Positions 11,414 to 24,100 of a DNA stretch of 51,151 nucleotides are shown piece after piece. Source of the stretch: Entophlyctis helioformis (Eukaryota; Chytridiomycota; Chytridiomycetes; Chytridiales; Chytriomycetaceae); assembly GCA_025526915.1 (NCBI GenBank), contig JAHLKH010000189.1, positions 1-51,151 of the forward strand. Reading direction: 5' to 3'. A program made the translations under genes and the position numbers. The stretch's first letter is position 1. Each line of letters begins with the position of its first letter. The notes below the pieces were generated by a model. It did not search any database and was not told the DNA's origin. It saw only the letters and a program-made list of their open reading frames with translations.

Positions 11414-12766
11414 CCTCGGCTGCACCCATGGATCAGGCCGAGACATTCCGCAAAGAGTTTGTCTACGACAAGCACATCTTCTGGTATCCGTCCCACCAGA
11501 CCAAGGCGCTCAAGCAGCTGCACAACGGCATCCACCACATTGACGTCGTGGTCGAGGTGCGCGACGCTCGTGTGCCCATCACCAGCATCAACCGCCAGTT
11601 CGACGCCGTTCTTGGCAACAGAGACCGCATCGTCGTTTACAACAAGGTCGATCTGGCAAACCCAAACATGCGCAAGCCTCTCACCGAGGCGCTTGGCCGT
11701 TTCCGCAACGAAGTGCCCATCTTCACCTGTGCCGATCGCGGCGTCAATGCCAAGATGATCTTGGACGCGGCGATTGGTGAGCTGTTCCGATGCATTGGCC
11801 TGTACGGCGTGACATCCATGCTGACTCTGCACGCGTCGGTCGATGCAGCTCGCTGCCGCGATCACCCAGAGCGCTACCCGTACCTGTCAATGGTCGTTGT
11901 AGGCATTCCAAACGTGGGCAAGTCCAGCCTGATCAATTCCTTGCGGCGGCTTGGTGTCAAGAAAGGCAAGGTCACCGCTGTCGGCAAAACGGCAGGCGTG
12001 ACCACGGCCATTCAGAACCGCGTCAAGATCTACGACGACCCGCCCATCTACCTTGTCGACACGCCGGGCATCTTTGATCCGCACGTCTCATCGCCCATTG
12101 AGGGACTCAAGATCTCATTGTCGGGTGCGTATGGCTTCCTCGAGGTTTGGGCATTGGCTACCTTTTAATGCGTTGCTCCCTCCATCTTCGGGCTGGAGAC
12201 TGACCTGCCAGACTGACCGCCATGATTCAAACTCCAACAGGCGGTACACGCGATCGGCTGACTGAAGAGATTCACGTGGCAGACTACCTTCTCGTCAGAC
12301 TGAACAACTCTGCGTGCATCAAGCGGTGAGTCGCAGCCGCCGCGCCTAGCATGCCGTGCAGTGGCTTCATCCTGCTGACCGCTAACATCGGCGATCCTTC
12401 AGCTATCCGTCTGTTCTCGGCCTGGATGGACCAACAGACGACATCTACACGGTGCTCAAGCACATCTGCCGCCAAAAGAACTATCTGCTGGATACTCGCG
12501 GCCGGTTGTTCAACCTGAGTGCCGCCCGAGCCGGACCCCCCAGGGCGGACGGCCCACAGCCGCCCCAGAATGGACGGCTGGATCCGCTCAAGGTGGCAGA
12601 CTCCTATTTGGACATTGACCAGGGAGCACGATTCATGCTGGATCAGTATCGCGAGGGTGCGTTTGGTCCTCTGACTCTGGATGATTGCTCGCCAGCTGCA
12701 CTCGAGGCTGCTCTCACGGGGATCAACACTGCCAAGGACCAGGACGAGGAAGAAGAAGGCCGCTGA
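11179..12766 (+). CDS. MTG1: MTG1, mitochondrial ribosome-assembly GTPase
   Basis: Circularly permuted GTPase of the YlqF/MTG1 family, which helps mature the large mitoribosomal subunit. Exons: 11179-12124, 12241-12325, 12403-12766; about 464 aa. The first ~75 residues are Arg/Ser/Ala-rich with almost no acidic residues, as in a mitochondrial presequence, and include a Ser run from an AGC repeat (11384-11410). The G motifs come in permuted order: NKVD (G4, about 11641), then GIPNVGKSSLIN (G1, about 11900), a TAGVT switch (about 11990), and DTPG (G3, about 12058). Exons 2 and 3 give the helical C-terminus (ADYLLVRLN, LDIDQGARFMLDQYREG). It starts at the first in-frame ATG. The acidic tail DQDEEEEGR is ordinary. 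Its stop is 67 nt from the converging S9 peptidase gene. Confidence 0.93.
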
Positions 12767-12833
12767 TCATGAGTGTCCACGAAATACAACGTATAATATG
12801 TATCACTTGCTGGCTCCTGGTCGCTCCATCCAT

Positions 12834-15800
12834 TTACAAACAGTCGAGCTCCCTCAGCAGAAACGCCATCTCCAATGCCCATTCATCCAGCCTCTCGCTC
12901 GAGTCGCCAGCATGCACATGGCCTCGCTCTTTGTACAGTTTAAAGTATGCTGGATAGTCACGTCCGTGCCTGAGCCGCGCGACAAACTTGAGGGCATGCC
13001 ACGGCGGGACCCGCTGATCTTGGTCGCCAGTCGTTGCAAGAACAGACGTCTCCTGGAGTCCGTGTGGCAGCGAGACGCTGTGGATGTTGTCATAGGGTGC
13101 ATACGAAGCAAGGCTTGCGTATGCATGTTGGTCAGCTGCTGGAACTCCCCACTCTATCGATTCGCCGGCAGTCAGTGGACTGTTGGGGTCGAGCATGGAC
13201 GTCAGAGGATCCAAGAACGGTACACGAAGCAAGAGTGCTTTGAACAGATCTGCATCGCCATCGCCGCGCGTGGAGGGTCAGAACCGACTTGATGCTGCAC
13301 GATCAAGCATTCAAGCGCTGAGATCAAGCAGCGTTCTTACCAGGCCTGCGGTTCATGACAGCGGCAAACAGCATCCCGCCTGCGCTCGTTCCGATTCCTC
13401 CAAGCCTGCCAGGCATGGCTATGCTGCTGTTGATCAGCATGTCGGCCACGGCCTCGAGATCAGAGAACGAGTTTGGCTTGTTGATACCGCGACCTTGACG
13501 GTGCCATTGAAGACCAAGATCGCCACCGCCCCTGCATCAAGTGCAGCATCAACATTAGCAGGCATCCATCAGCTTACAAGCAGCCCAGCAAAGTTGAGCC
13601 GACACGACCGTGAGGAGAAACGAACCGAACATGAGCGTATGCCACCACCACGCCGCGTGACAGGGCAGGCAGGATCTCAAGCCGAAATCCCGTTTCGAGA
13701 GGAAGACCTGCATTGCATACACGGGACATGAATATAACTGTGGCGACACGATGGCCCTGGTGGGCCGTCTTGTTCCAATGTATGCACCAACCATATGCGC
13801 CATAGGCAAGAAGAATGCAGGGGCTGGCCACATCAACAGGCTTGTCCTTGCGGTGGATCACGGTCACGGGAATGTGCGTGCCGTCCGATGCAACGGCATG
13901 TGTTTGCCGCACCACGAAGCGATCGACTGGGAATACTGGACGTGCATATCCATTGGTTCGCAACCGCCCACTGTCTAGATCCAGATCGCAATGTGCGTCG
14001 ACCATAAAGGGAGATTGGTATGAAAACGACAGGGTATTCGCATGGATGTCCTGGAAAAATGCAGCAACCAACATGGTAAGCCGACTGTCACAATGCCACA
14101 CTTGCCAGAGGCATCTCGTATTCGGTACCTGGCTCGTGCCGGGCGAAATGCTGCATGTGTGTTCAGGCACTTTGATGTTGCGCGTTGTCAAGTCGGCAAG
14201 GTTGACGATGCGAAGAAACGGACAGCCGTTGGCTCGCATGTACAGGACGGCAAAGCGTTCAAAGAGTTCGACCTCATCGATTCGCTCGCCTGCCTGTGGC
14301 TCAGCTATCACTGTCGCCTCACGAGACAGCACCAATGACGCTGATTGCGATGCCGTAGTGGAAAGGTTGTTGTCGTGCAGGGTTGCGCAAGTCAGCCGCA
14401 GCTCTGGGGAATGGTGGTTGTGCAGAGCATAGACCGTGTCCTAAAGGGCATGTAAAGAGAGCCGCAGGGTCAGGCTGGCCACTTGACAAAGCGACATCGT
14501 CTCATTGCTAACCTTGACGATATCCAGATAGCATTGCACGCCTTTGGTTCGCGGCGCAAGCAGTCTTGGCTGTAGATCCCCAGGCGAGATGGCGCGCACT
14601 TCAGAAGTCTCAAACGTGTTGATGTTGACCAACACGTGTTTCTGCAACAGCAACGTTGGTTCAGTCAGTGTTCTTGGCACGATCAGCACTTTTGGGTTGG
14701 ATGTGCACCTTGTCTTTGGATCGCGCCAGATCGACAAAGAATGCTGGGTCTGGTTCGGTGTACACGACCGTTTCTTGATGCGGGGACTCGATGCTGATCC
14801 TAACAACCTTGGCATGGCTCGAACTTTAGCCAGCGTTGATCTGCTCAAGCCAAATGCCCATGCATTGGCAAAGCGTGTATGAGTACCTGCAATGATCGGA
14901 GTGCATCGTCAAGACGCGTAAAGTAGATGGTTTTGGAGTCGGCCGCCCATACAAAGTTGAACACCTTCTCGACACGCGGAAGACGAGCAAGCTTCACGTC
15001 CAAGTGTCAGCACCTTTTCGCAAACGCTCGCACACTGGTGCAGCAGCCCACCGTTGTCGGAAGAAGCCGCTTCATGCTGCCCATCAGGTTGCTTCCAGAC
15101 AATCGTCGGATATGCAGCGTCCCTTGCTCGTCTTGCGGCCTGACAGAAACATACGCAAGCGTGCTGTGATCGTCACTGACGAGGACCTTGCCAAGCGTGC
15201 TTGCCCTTCTGCCGCTCCCAAGCCAGCGACTGTCGAGCAGCGTCTCAAACGGCGCATGATCATCCAAAGCCGCATCCTCCAGACTGCCGATCCTGCGACG
15301 CTTCAGCAACGTAGCGCCATGCTCGTAATCTGTACGGTACTCGTAGCTGCCGGCGATGATCTGAGGTGGCCGTGGATGCTGGGCGGGCATGTACATGCGC
15401 ATCTCCTGACTGGTGGAATTAGTCGTCGCCTCCAACGATGTTTCCACCGAACATTGGCAGCACTTGCCCTCTGCAGACGCTGTACATGCGGAGCCAGGCC
15501 AGACTCGAGGGAGGCCGTTCTTGCACGCTCTTGGGCCAGGAACTGGAGCGTTTGCTGTTGGAGCGGTTGCCGTCAGCACTGTCGACGCACGGCCAACGAC
15601 TGCTCAGTCTGGGCAACGCACATGGGAAGACAGGTCTTGGAGCCAGCGCCACTCGTCTCGTCGCTGGCTAGGGCTGCGTTCGACTGCACTGGATGCAGAA
15701 GACAGTGCACTCCTGTGCTGCACCAGCAGTTTCAGCGACGGTCGCTGTGTTCCTGCCAGCTTGTGCTCCGTCGACCCGAGCCGTGCCAGTGTCGGCAAGC

Positions 15801-15849
15801 TGCTGCCGTGAGCACGCCTGAACGCGAGAGATCGTGCTTGCCACAGCAT
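12834..15849 (-). CDS. S9A prolyl-oligopeptidase family peptidase (oligopeptidase B/PREPL-like)
   Basis: Serine peptidase with an N-terminal beta-propeller and a C-terminal alpha/beta hydrolase. Eleven exons: 15849-15622, 15554-15468, 15405-15052, 14991-14887, 14807-14709, 14641-14513, 14440-14129, 14050-13792, 13707-13626, 13531-13341, 13249-12834; about 753 aa. Family landmarks after splicing: DEWRWLQDL, QIIAGSYEYRTDYEHG, DPAFFVDLARSKD, SPGTSQ-DIHANTLSFSYQSP, AYG-LPLETGF, AHVRGGGDLGLQWH. The catalytic triad looks intact: Ser about 601 in GIGTSAGG, Asp in GDQDQRVP, His in ERGHVHAG. The Arg-rich, acid-poor first ~50 residues suggest mitochondrial import. Introns 13708-13791 (84 nt) and 14051-14128 (78 nt) are multiples of three without stops, so an unspliced reading hides them; family alignment requires their removal. 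Intron 15406-15467 has a GC donor (GCAAGT); a 47-nt GT alternative exists. Confidence 0.88.
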
Positions 15850-15975
15850 CAGTGACAACTAGTTGTGCACCAACAGCAGCAAGTTTATTTCCGGGGTTGG
15901 TGCATGAGGTGGCCACGAGACGACCACGAGACGACCACGAGACGAACACGAGACGATGACAACATGCCTTCGCCA
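15850..15975 (-). terminator. EXO84 3' region with AATAAA
   Basis: Short gap between the EXO84 stop and the start of the next minus-strand gene. GGAAATAAAC on the minus strand (about 15893-15888), some 85 nt past the stop, is a likely polyadenylation signal. A plus-strand run of CACGAGACGAC repeats (15914-15955) fills most of the rest. Confidence 0.45.
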
Positions 15976-18900
15976 TCACACCATTTGCTGAGCATTGAGC
16001 GTCTGGAAGTTGCGGCTGAATTTGCGCATCGCCTCCTCAACACGCTTGTCGTACCACTCGCCCGTCTTGAGTGGCACACTGAGATCCTTGTTTTGCGTAA
16101 AGTATGCCCGCAGTGCCTTTTCGCACACAGCATTGGCACTCTGGTTCGCCTGGTCGGTAATGTACTGCTCGGCAGCGCGGAGCAGAAAGTGGATGTCAAG
16201 GATCAGCGTCTGCACGCCGCCAAAGCCAAACTTGCGCGGCCCCTTGTCCGTCTCCCAGCAAACAGCTGATCATGGCAATGGATCGTGAGTGTCTGTATTG
16301 ATGAACCCAAGTCCCAGTTGGTCTGCTTACTTGTTGTGGCCATGTACTCAAACAGTCCTTCAATGACACGGCACGCGAATGCCTTGCGATCCAGCACTTT
16401 GTCCATGTCCATTAGAAGCTTATTGAGTCCCAAGACAAGCTGTTGGGTGCATCCGGTACTGGGTCAGTTTCACTGGTCGCATCCGCACCAATCGGTGCCT
16501 TACCTTGAGCACCGACTCGGTTGGCAGAATCGTGTCCAGAATTGACGCGCTCTGCTCACGGCACATGGTTAACGCTCCGCCACACACTTATCCCAGCTCA
16601 TGCCTGTTCAAAAAGTCTCGGCAACGTACATTCGTATAATCGACCTTGGCAAAGTTGTAGTCTGTCTTGATGAGGCGTGAGATGCACTGCGTCACGAACT
16701 TGGTGTTTGTCGTAACGAGCGTGTCTGGATGTAGCGACCAAGCAACAGAGTGAGCGGCAATGGTCCGCGAACAGCCAATAAACACTGAAGCTATCAATTC
16801 AGGCGTACCCTTGTGTGCCGTGTAGTCGTTCTCGAGCTCTGGAATGGCTCGCTCAAACTGGTCCTGGGGGATTGCATTCCACGTTCACGAGCCGTGTCAT
16901 TACATTCACCGCGTCGCTTCAAGTCACGACCATTGCACCACGTACCACAAGCTGTGTCTTGACCTTTGGCAGCATATAGTCAATCACAAAGGTGATGTTG
17001 GCGGCCACCACGCAGTACTGGCATGAAGAGAATGTCAGGCCGCTTTGTCATCCAATCGCCAGAAAGAATGGCATGGTATGCGAACCTGCGATATGCTCAG
17101 TTCCTTGGACAGTGCTGTCTTCATGCCTTCAATGTAGACTCTGAACAGAACGGACAGAGAGCACACAATCTTGTTGTAGAGCTGCACGTGCATGATGCGT
17201 CCAGCCACTCAGCGATGATCAGCAACACTTTTGACAAACCGCATCCTCAACGAAACAAGACTTTCGAGCCCATTCAGATCGTACCGTGAGTGACATGAGC
17301 TGCCCGACATCTGCTGCAAAGTCAGTGAGCACCGTAAACAAGTGGTACGCGCTTTCGCTCATTCTTGGAATGTGGGCTGTGAGCGGGATCACAACAGCGC
17401 ACGAGGATGTTAGGAGTCACGGCAGATCGTCCTATGCGGGCAATCACAGACACGTTGGATGGACTTGCCAAACGACAGGCCGCGCTCCTCAAAGAACTTG
17501 ACGCGCGGCTCAAGGCTATCGAATGGATCAGCAGCAATGGCACGCTCTATGGCCTCGACGCACTCGCTAAAGTGGGAGTCAATAGCCTTTGCAATGTCTT
17601 CAAAAACAATTTGGTCGAGCAGGAACGTCAGGTCCAGTCCAACGTCTCGAAGCTGTCAAACACATGTCTGTTAGCATAGAGTGTGCTGACATGCCGCATG
17701 TCCTTCAAAGCCACGGCACCTGCTGGCAGTGGTTGAGCATGCTCATTAAGCAGTCTGCAATGACAGAGAACGCCTGGTGAGAGTCAAAGACCTGTCGACG
17801 CAGCGTGTCTGTAAAATGCGTGATTTCGCCAGCGACCCATTTCATGAACCCTGTGAGATCCAATCGGCGTTAGTCTGAATACCAGGCTGCGATGGCCTGC
17901 ACGAGTGTCATCCAACCTGATGCCATCGTGGCGTCTTGGAAAGAACCGCCATACCAGTCGCATGTGTTGCGGATCAAGCGGAATGTGACCTCTGCCAGAT
18001 CCGACATGTAGGATGCAATATCGCCGTCAAATCTGAGCTGGCTGTTGACATTAAAGACCACCGCGTTAGTCCTGCAAGGATAGAGTTATTGCAAATGCGC
18101 CAGCTTCACTGCCACACACCGTGCACGGTGGCGAATGGTTTTGGTTCTGGCAGTCAAGAAAATGTCTCGTGCCTTGATCAAGCATACAGCAACGCAGTCA
18201 ACAAGTGCAGATTCACAGAGAAGCGTGACGCCTGGAGCCCAATAGAGAGCAGCCAACTGCTTACCTGATCACCAAGGCCAAGGTGCAGCAGCCGATCAAT
18301 GTTCTCTTGGACCAGCGCCTTGGTGGCAACCGGGCTCGCCAGATCGAACCCGATGAGCTTTGCAAGAGCCTCTGTCCGCTGCTCAACCAACGCTCGTAGT
18401 CGCTGAACTCGCGGGGTCTCGACGTCAATGCCCGCCAGTATGACACGAGCTTGCATGACAGACTGTTAGTGGCTCTCTTGACGTTGGATTCAATCCATGC
18501 TCGGCAGGGTATCGGCAGATGGGCAAAGCTAGCCACCTTTGTCAATGTTGGTGACCGCATTGTCAAAGTCGCGATGAGCAATGAGGACGTCGAGATCGTC
18601 TGGCAATTCCACCAGCCACCTGTAGTTGGCATTGCTGAGATTGTCTTTTGTTGTTGCAAGACGTATCTGACTCTTTTTGGTGTCTTCCAGCGCGGATGTG
18701 CTGTTCATAGATGCCACGATGGATTTCGCCTATCAGCAAAGAACATGACGTCCGCATGTCGTATCGCCGTGCAGGATTGGGCACGATTCGTGTCAGCACG
18801 CGCACAAAGAGCCATTCCAAAGTAAAGAGCTGCCTCCGATCGTCACGGCGGCGGACAGACCTTGGCATTTGCAAGCGAGGAGTCCTTTGCAGACTCCTTT

Positions 18901-20563
18901 TCGCGACGCTTGTGGGCGAGGATCTCGTCAGTGATCCGCTTTATGGCACCAAGAAACGCACGCTTCTCCTCAAGGGTCTCTGTGCGGTAGATGCTAACAT
19001 CGGGATGCTTGACGACCTTGAATGCGTTGGTGACGTCTTGAAAGATGCAATGCGAGTTGTGCCAATCAAAGAATGAGTGCTCTATCATGACGGTTGTAAT
19101 TCTCGGCAAGGCCGCTCGCAGCGTTGCCATGCTCACCTGGCGCATCCTTCATGTCAATGAACCCAATCTCGCTAAGGCCCCATGCTGTCTCGGCGACCAT
19201 GCGGGCTTTCCCTGTAATGATGCTCTTTTTCCAGCTTACGACGACCAAGGCGTCACTGAACAGGTAGAGGTGCACCATGTCCTTTTGCTTGAACGTGGTC
19301 GAATTGACTTCCCAGTAGCGCGTCTTGCTTCCGTCGCGAACAATATGGCGGTTTTTCGACTCTGGCAGGAGTTTCTTTGTCCAGCAAAACAAGGCATTCA
19401 GCAAGCCTGTCAGTACATGCATACGGCATGACATTCATCTGCCCTGATCGCATCGACCTGGCAGTGATCTATTGAGCAAGGAGCAGAAAGGACCGGCATG
19501 AGACCTTCTCACCTGCAATCCTTCAATGTTTGCGTACAGCGCCTTCATCTGGACCTCGCGTGCTTCCACCAGCTCCTCCTCTTTGGCGCGTTGTTTTGCG
19601 AGTGCTTCTGCAGCAGCGGCTGCTTTCTGTGCAGGAGATGCAAGCGGGTCGTCTGCAATCGCCTGCGAAAGAATGCTGTCGATCGGCTCACTTGATTCAG
19701 GACGAATGCTGTCCTGTACGTCCTTGAGCTCGGCTAGCAGGCCGCGGAGATAGAGCATGTCACTTTCGAGCTGTAGATGAGGAGCAACGGGAGAGTCAAG
19801 GCTTCACAAGCAGCTCTGGACATGAACGTGATGGCTGACGATGCAAGACAATTGGGGCATGATTAACATGGGCAAAGCACGAGGATGGGAGCCCACATGG
19901 CGTTGGAATGCAACACTCATGAACAGGTACATGGATCGCACACGAGGAAGAAAAGGATATTTGAAATCTCTTTGGAGATGACGACAAAGTCGTTGTAGTT
20001 GCGAAAGACATTGCGCTGCAAGTCTGCGGCGGCAACGTCCTTTGCGTCGGCCAGAGAGCTGGAGAGCTGCTGGATGGCCTCTTCGGTCGGCAGCTGCAGC
20101 AGCATACCACGAATGTCTGCCGACGCGCGTGTTTCCGTGATCAGCAGCGTGTGTTTGGTAAGCGACGTGATGCCAGAGATAGCAAGGCAACGGCAGCCAT
20201 GAACGTACAGGACTCGACGTCAAAGGCATCTTCGGCAAACTTGAGGATTTCGGCACTTTTGATAGCAACAGACATGCCAGGGGCAGATGCGCCGCCAGAG
20301 CCTGGACCCGAGGCAGCGCTGGCCAAGCTGGCGTTTCCAGCAGTCGCAGATACGTTTCCAGCCGCTCCAGGAGCAGGCAGCGACATGGCAGAGGACGTTT
20401 TCTCATGGCCGGCGCCAGCGCTACTGCCACTGGCGGTGGTTGCCCCTGCGCCGATGCTTCCCTTCCCAGGCAGCGCCGCTAGTCGACTGCCTTGCTTTCC
20501 CTTGTCTCCTGACGAGGTTGCTTGTCCGACGCGTTGAGCAGTTGAACCGCGAAGCTCGCTCAT
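15976..20563 (-). CDS. EXO84: EXO84, exocyst complex subunit
   Basis: Subunit of the exocyst, which tethers secretory vesicles to the plasma membrane. Nineteen exons, about 985 aa, longer than yeast Exo84 (753). Exons: 20563-20209, 20116-19961, 19772-19513, 19374-19137, 19036-18861, 18729-18537, 18449-18265, 18172-18120, 18071-17917, 17850-17720, 17652-17454, 17376-17285, 17181-17086, 17017-16946, 16863-16809, 16724-16630, 16551-16504, 16439-16331, 16265-15976. Landmarks: a Gly/Ala-rich start, DAFDVESY-IRGMLLQLP, LQRNVFRNYNDFVVISKEIS, LESDMLYLRGLL, a PH-like segment (KLLPESKNRHIVRDG to FIDMKDA), and the cullin-repeat-like C-terminal half (FDLASPVATKALVQENIDRLL). Every junction keeps phase. 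The second intron fits AT-AC ends best (see separate entry). The 18072-18119 intron is only 48 nt. Family identity is clear; a few small exons are less certain. Confidence 0.85.
19773..19960 (-). other. Probable U12-type AT-AC intron in EXO84
   Basis: On the minus strand the intron would begin ATATCCTTTT (19960 downward), a full match to the U12-type 5' splice-site consensus, and end in TCTAC (19773). A branch-site-like GCCTTGACT lies at about 19802-19794, with its A 23 nt from the AC, a little longer than typical. Removing it gives SKEIS-K-LESDMLYLRG, matching Exo84 proteins without a gap. The GT-AG alternative (19943-19771) would leave an unusual hydrophobic ILFFL insertion. Confidence 0.6.
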
Positions 20564-20987
20564 TGTGCTGTTTTGAGAAAATGGGGGAGGATCTAGGTGG
20601 AGTGACATTTACAACCATTATACATGACACAACGCAAGTGTTGCACGCGATCCTGTGTATCATATCCTCAAGTACACCGGTCCAGGCAGATGAGCGGCAC
20701 ATTCAAGAGCCCGACAAACGCGTTCAAGTCGACGGACATGCATGTGAATGCCCAGATCGGATCAAGTGGGTGCAGAGCAAACGCAATGGTGGCCAACAGA
20801 GGCTGAACTGGGGCTCGCGAGGGGATACATCAAGGCCACAGCTGCCGTCATTGGCCGTGTTTGTGCCTGTCAAGATACGGTCGATGATGTTCATTCTTGC
20901 GAGTTTGAATCGTAGTTGAATGTATGGATGGAAGGAGCTCCACTGAGAGGGAGATGTGCATGCACGAGTGCTCTTGATCGACTGCAA
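20564..20987. other. Intergenic region upstream of EXO84
   Basis: This 424-nt stretch holds the EXO84 promoter and the epsin 3' end. I see no convincing gene, TATA box or repeat. Open frames here are short and lack conserved features. Confidence 0.4.
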
Positions 20988-21079
20988 TCAGTTGGCACGG
21001 AAGAACTGGTTGCCTGCGGGCTGCTGCGTGGTCTGTGCAAATGGGTTGCTGAAAGGCGCTCCTGCACTCGCGCCAAAGG

Positions 21080-21111
<32 letters not shown>

Positions 21112-24100
21112 ATGCCATTCAGCTGAGAACCAGGGAAGCTGTTCATCGCGTTTCCAGAGGAAGGACCGCCAAACGAGGCAGTAGACAACTGAGGCTGCAT
21201 CGAGCCCATGCCACCAAAGCCCATGCCGCCTGTCGACTGAGACGGTAGCACGGAAGCCCCGAACGGATTAGATGCACCGGTGCCAAAGCTGCTGCCGGTG
21301 AGAGCTGGCTGGAGAGGCGCTGGCGAGAAGCCCTGACCCTGACCAGGCATCATGACCGAAGATGACGTTCCAGGCGTGAACGCAGAGGTGGCCTGGAGTT
21401 GGGCAAGAGTTGGCTTGGGTTTGGGCTGCTCCCACTGGTAGCGGCTCGAAGAATTGGTCGAGGAGAAAGGGTTCTTGTTTACGGGAGGGGCTGGCGATGA
21501 TCCAGAGGCGAGACTTGGGGCGTCGAGATCGAACAGAGACTTTTGGCCTTGGGATGAAGCAGACGGGATCGATGCGGGCTGGGGCGAACTGGCACCAAAC
21601 GGGTTGAAACCACCAGCGGGGTTGGGGGCGTTGTTGCTTGAGTTGTTTGGGCCAGATCTAGAATTGGATCGATAGTGCAACCGTTAGCAATCGAATGTGG
21701 GTGATGGCACGAGAGGGATCGCAGCACTGGAGAGCCAATGGGCCAACGTACGGATTGACACGGGTTGACACGCTTGCGAATGGATCGATGGTCGAGCTGA
21801 GAGGGATGCGGCAAAGTCGTCATTAGTCGTGCACGCAATAAGAAAAGGAGCGGGCCAAGCAAAGGAGTCCACGGCCAGCTTACTTGGGGTTTCGCGAAAG
21901 ATCAGGAGAGGCGCCAAAGGAGCCGCCGCCCGCAGAAAGGCTGTCGAATGGATTGGGCTTGGCTTGCTGCTGGGCAAAGGGGTTGCTCTGAGTCTGGGCA
22001 AGGCTGGCGAAAAAGTCTTGCTGCTGTTGCTGCTGTTGCTGAGCCAGCTGCTGTTGCTGAAGCTGCTGTTGAAGGAGAAGCTGCTGCTGTTGTTGCTGCT
22101 GCTGAAGCATTTGCTGCTGGAGAAGCTGCTGCTGAAGCATCTGCTGTTGCTGCTGCTGCTGCTGTTGGAATGGATCAAATCCACCAAAGCCCGCAAACGG
22201 ATCAAAGGCGACTTGCTGTTGCTGGAATGGCTGTGGCGCAGGCTGCTCGATGCTGCTGAACAAATCGATAATGTCATTCCGGGCAGGCCTGACGATCGCC
22301 GCAGTGTGTATTCAGGTAGAAGCGCATGCGGCAGACAATAAACAGCCAGCAGTCAGTCCACTATTCCAGAAGGAGCAAGCTCTGTACACGCAGGAGCGCA
22401 AGCCATGGCGCTGCTTACCCAGAGAATGTGCTATCGCCAGTCATTTGAGGCTCGAGCCGGTTTCGAGCATCCATTCTGCGCTGGATGGCTTCCTTCTCAC
22501 TCAGCTCGATGGCACGCTGCAGATCCGCGTCCCTAGATGTGGCCGCAAGCGTCACGCAGAGGAACATGCCGGCCGTCAATACGACCGCACGCTGGCAAGG
22601 CATCAAGTGAAAACAGCACGTGCCACCTACTCTTGCTCCATGTCCTTGCGACGGCGATCGTCAATGGCAGCCTGCCGCTTGCTTTCTTCAAGAGCACGGC
22701 GCAAGTCCGCGTCTTCGGAAAAGCCGCCAGAACCCTCGCCTGCATGATAGTTCATGCGCGAGCGGACATTGCCACGATTTCCTCGCTCTTCTTGGAGACG
22801 AGCGTCGTCGGCGAGGAGAGCCGTGATGTCTTTGCTCTTTTGGCGAACTGCAGAGCAACGTTGTATGCAGAGTGAGACACACGAACCATGTGCCACAGCA
22901 GGCCACTGAGACGTTCAAATGTACCATTTGCGCCTTGATCGCGGCCGTCATCGTCAATGTACTGGAACTCCTTGAGCGTTTTGATGGCGTGGAGGTTCTG
23001 CTTGGCGTTGGCAATTACGGCCTCGGATCCGTTCTTGATAAGGTAGTCGTAAACCGTAAGAGCCTATTTGACCAGAACGTCACATTCCAAAGTGTATTGA
23101 CGGATACGTGTGAAAAGATGGACTCACGAGGTTACAACAAAAGCCGTCCAAACATGCCACCCACCTTGAACACATGTCTCCAGTTCTTGCCAGAATCGTT
23201 GAGGCGTCTGTTCAGCACCTCCATGATCTCTTGAAAATCACGCCTTTTGGACAGTGGATCGTTCCAGCCATGCACATGGCAATGCGATGCGATGCAGTCA
23301 GCAGACCGACATGACGATTCGGTAGCGGCCAGAGTGGCCGGTACTGAAAAGCGAGAGCAACTGGCGTTGATGGCAATCAAAGGCTTACTGGTTGTAAGTG
23401 CAGTCCGAAATCTCGGCCATCAGAGCACCCGAAGGACCCCACTGCACAACAGAGTCAGATCGAGGTTGCCGAGTGTGCATATAGGGTGATAGGTATGGGG
23501 GCCGTTGGAGAGGAGCAAGAGACCATGCGATGATTGGCAGAAACGATGGCGGCAACGACGACCAGGGCAGTGAAGCAAGCGAGACCGATACACAAGCAGG
23601 CGGGCCGTCGTGCAGATAAACAGCATGTTGAGGGCCGACAGCAGAGAGGGAAGCAGAGAGCAGAGAGAGGAGAGCCGCCACGGAGCAGAGGATGCGGCAG
23701 TTGTTGGTGGCGAGACGGACAAATGGTCAGCACCAGCCACGCAATGGGCGGATAATAAGCCAGGCTGGCTGCTGACAGCAGGTGCTCACGAGAAGCAAGG
23801 CGGGCAGCATCTGGCGAACGTACGGCGTCATTGCAGGTGGCCTGCCGGACCTTGATCTGCAGGTCAGAGTAGCCCTTGGTAACGTTCTTGCTGTGGATCG
23901 GCCCGTCGCCACAGCGGATATGGTCGACAGGACGGTTTGTGGCATCGATGGATGCCAAGGGCCAGCAGCGTTGAGTGTGCGGCGAGCGAGTTCAGGTGCA
24001 GGTGCAGGTGCAGGTGCAGGTGCAGGTGCGGGCGTGGGCGTGGACGTGGACATGGGTATGCGTGGGCATGCGTGGGTGTGTCAGCAGTGCGCCGTGGAGG

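Noticed and set aside
21829..22341. Leu-rich plus-strand frame suggesting a membrane protein
   Set aside because: It is the antisense of the CAG-coded glutamine tract of epsin; CTG repeats read as Leu.
23455..23958. Minus-strand frame continuing past the ENTH start
   Set aside because: It reads through epsin intron 2. Only NVTKGYSDLQIKVRQATCND and the next residue belong to the ENTH domain; the rest is unlike it.
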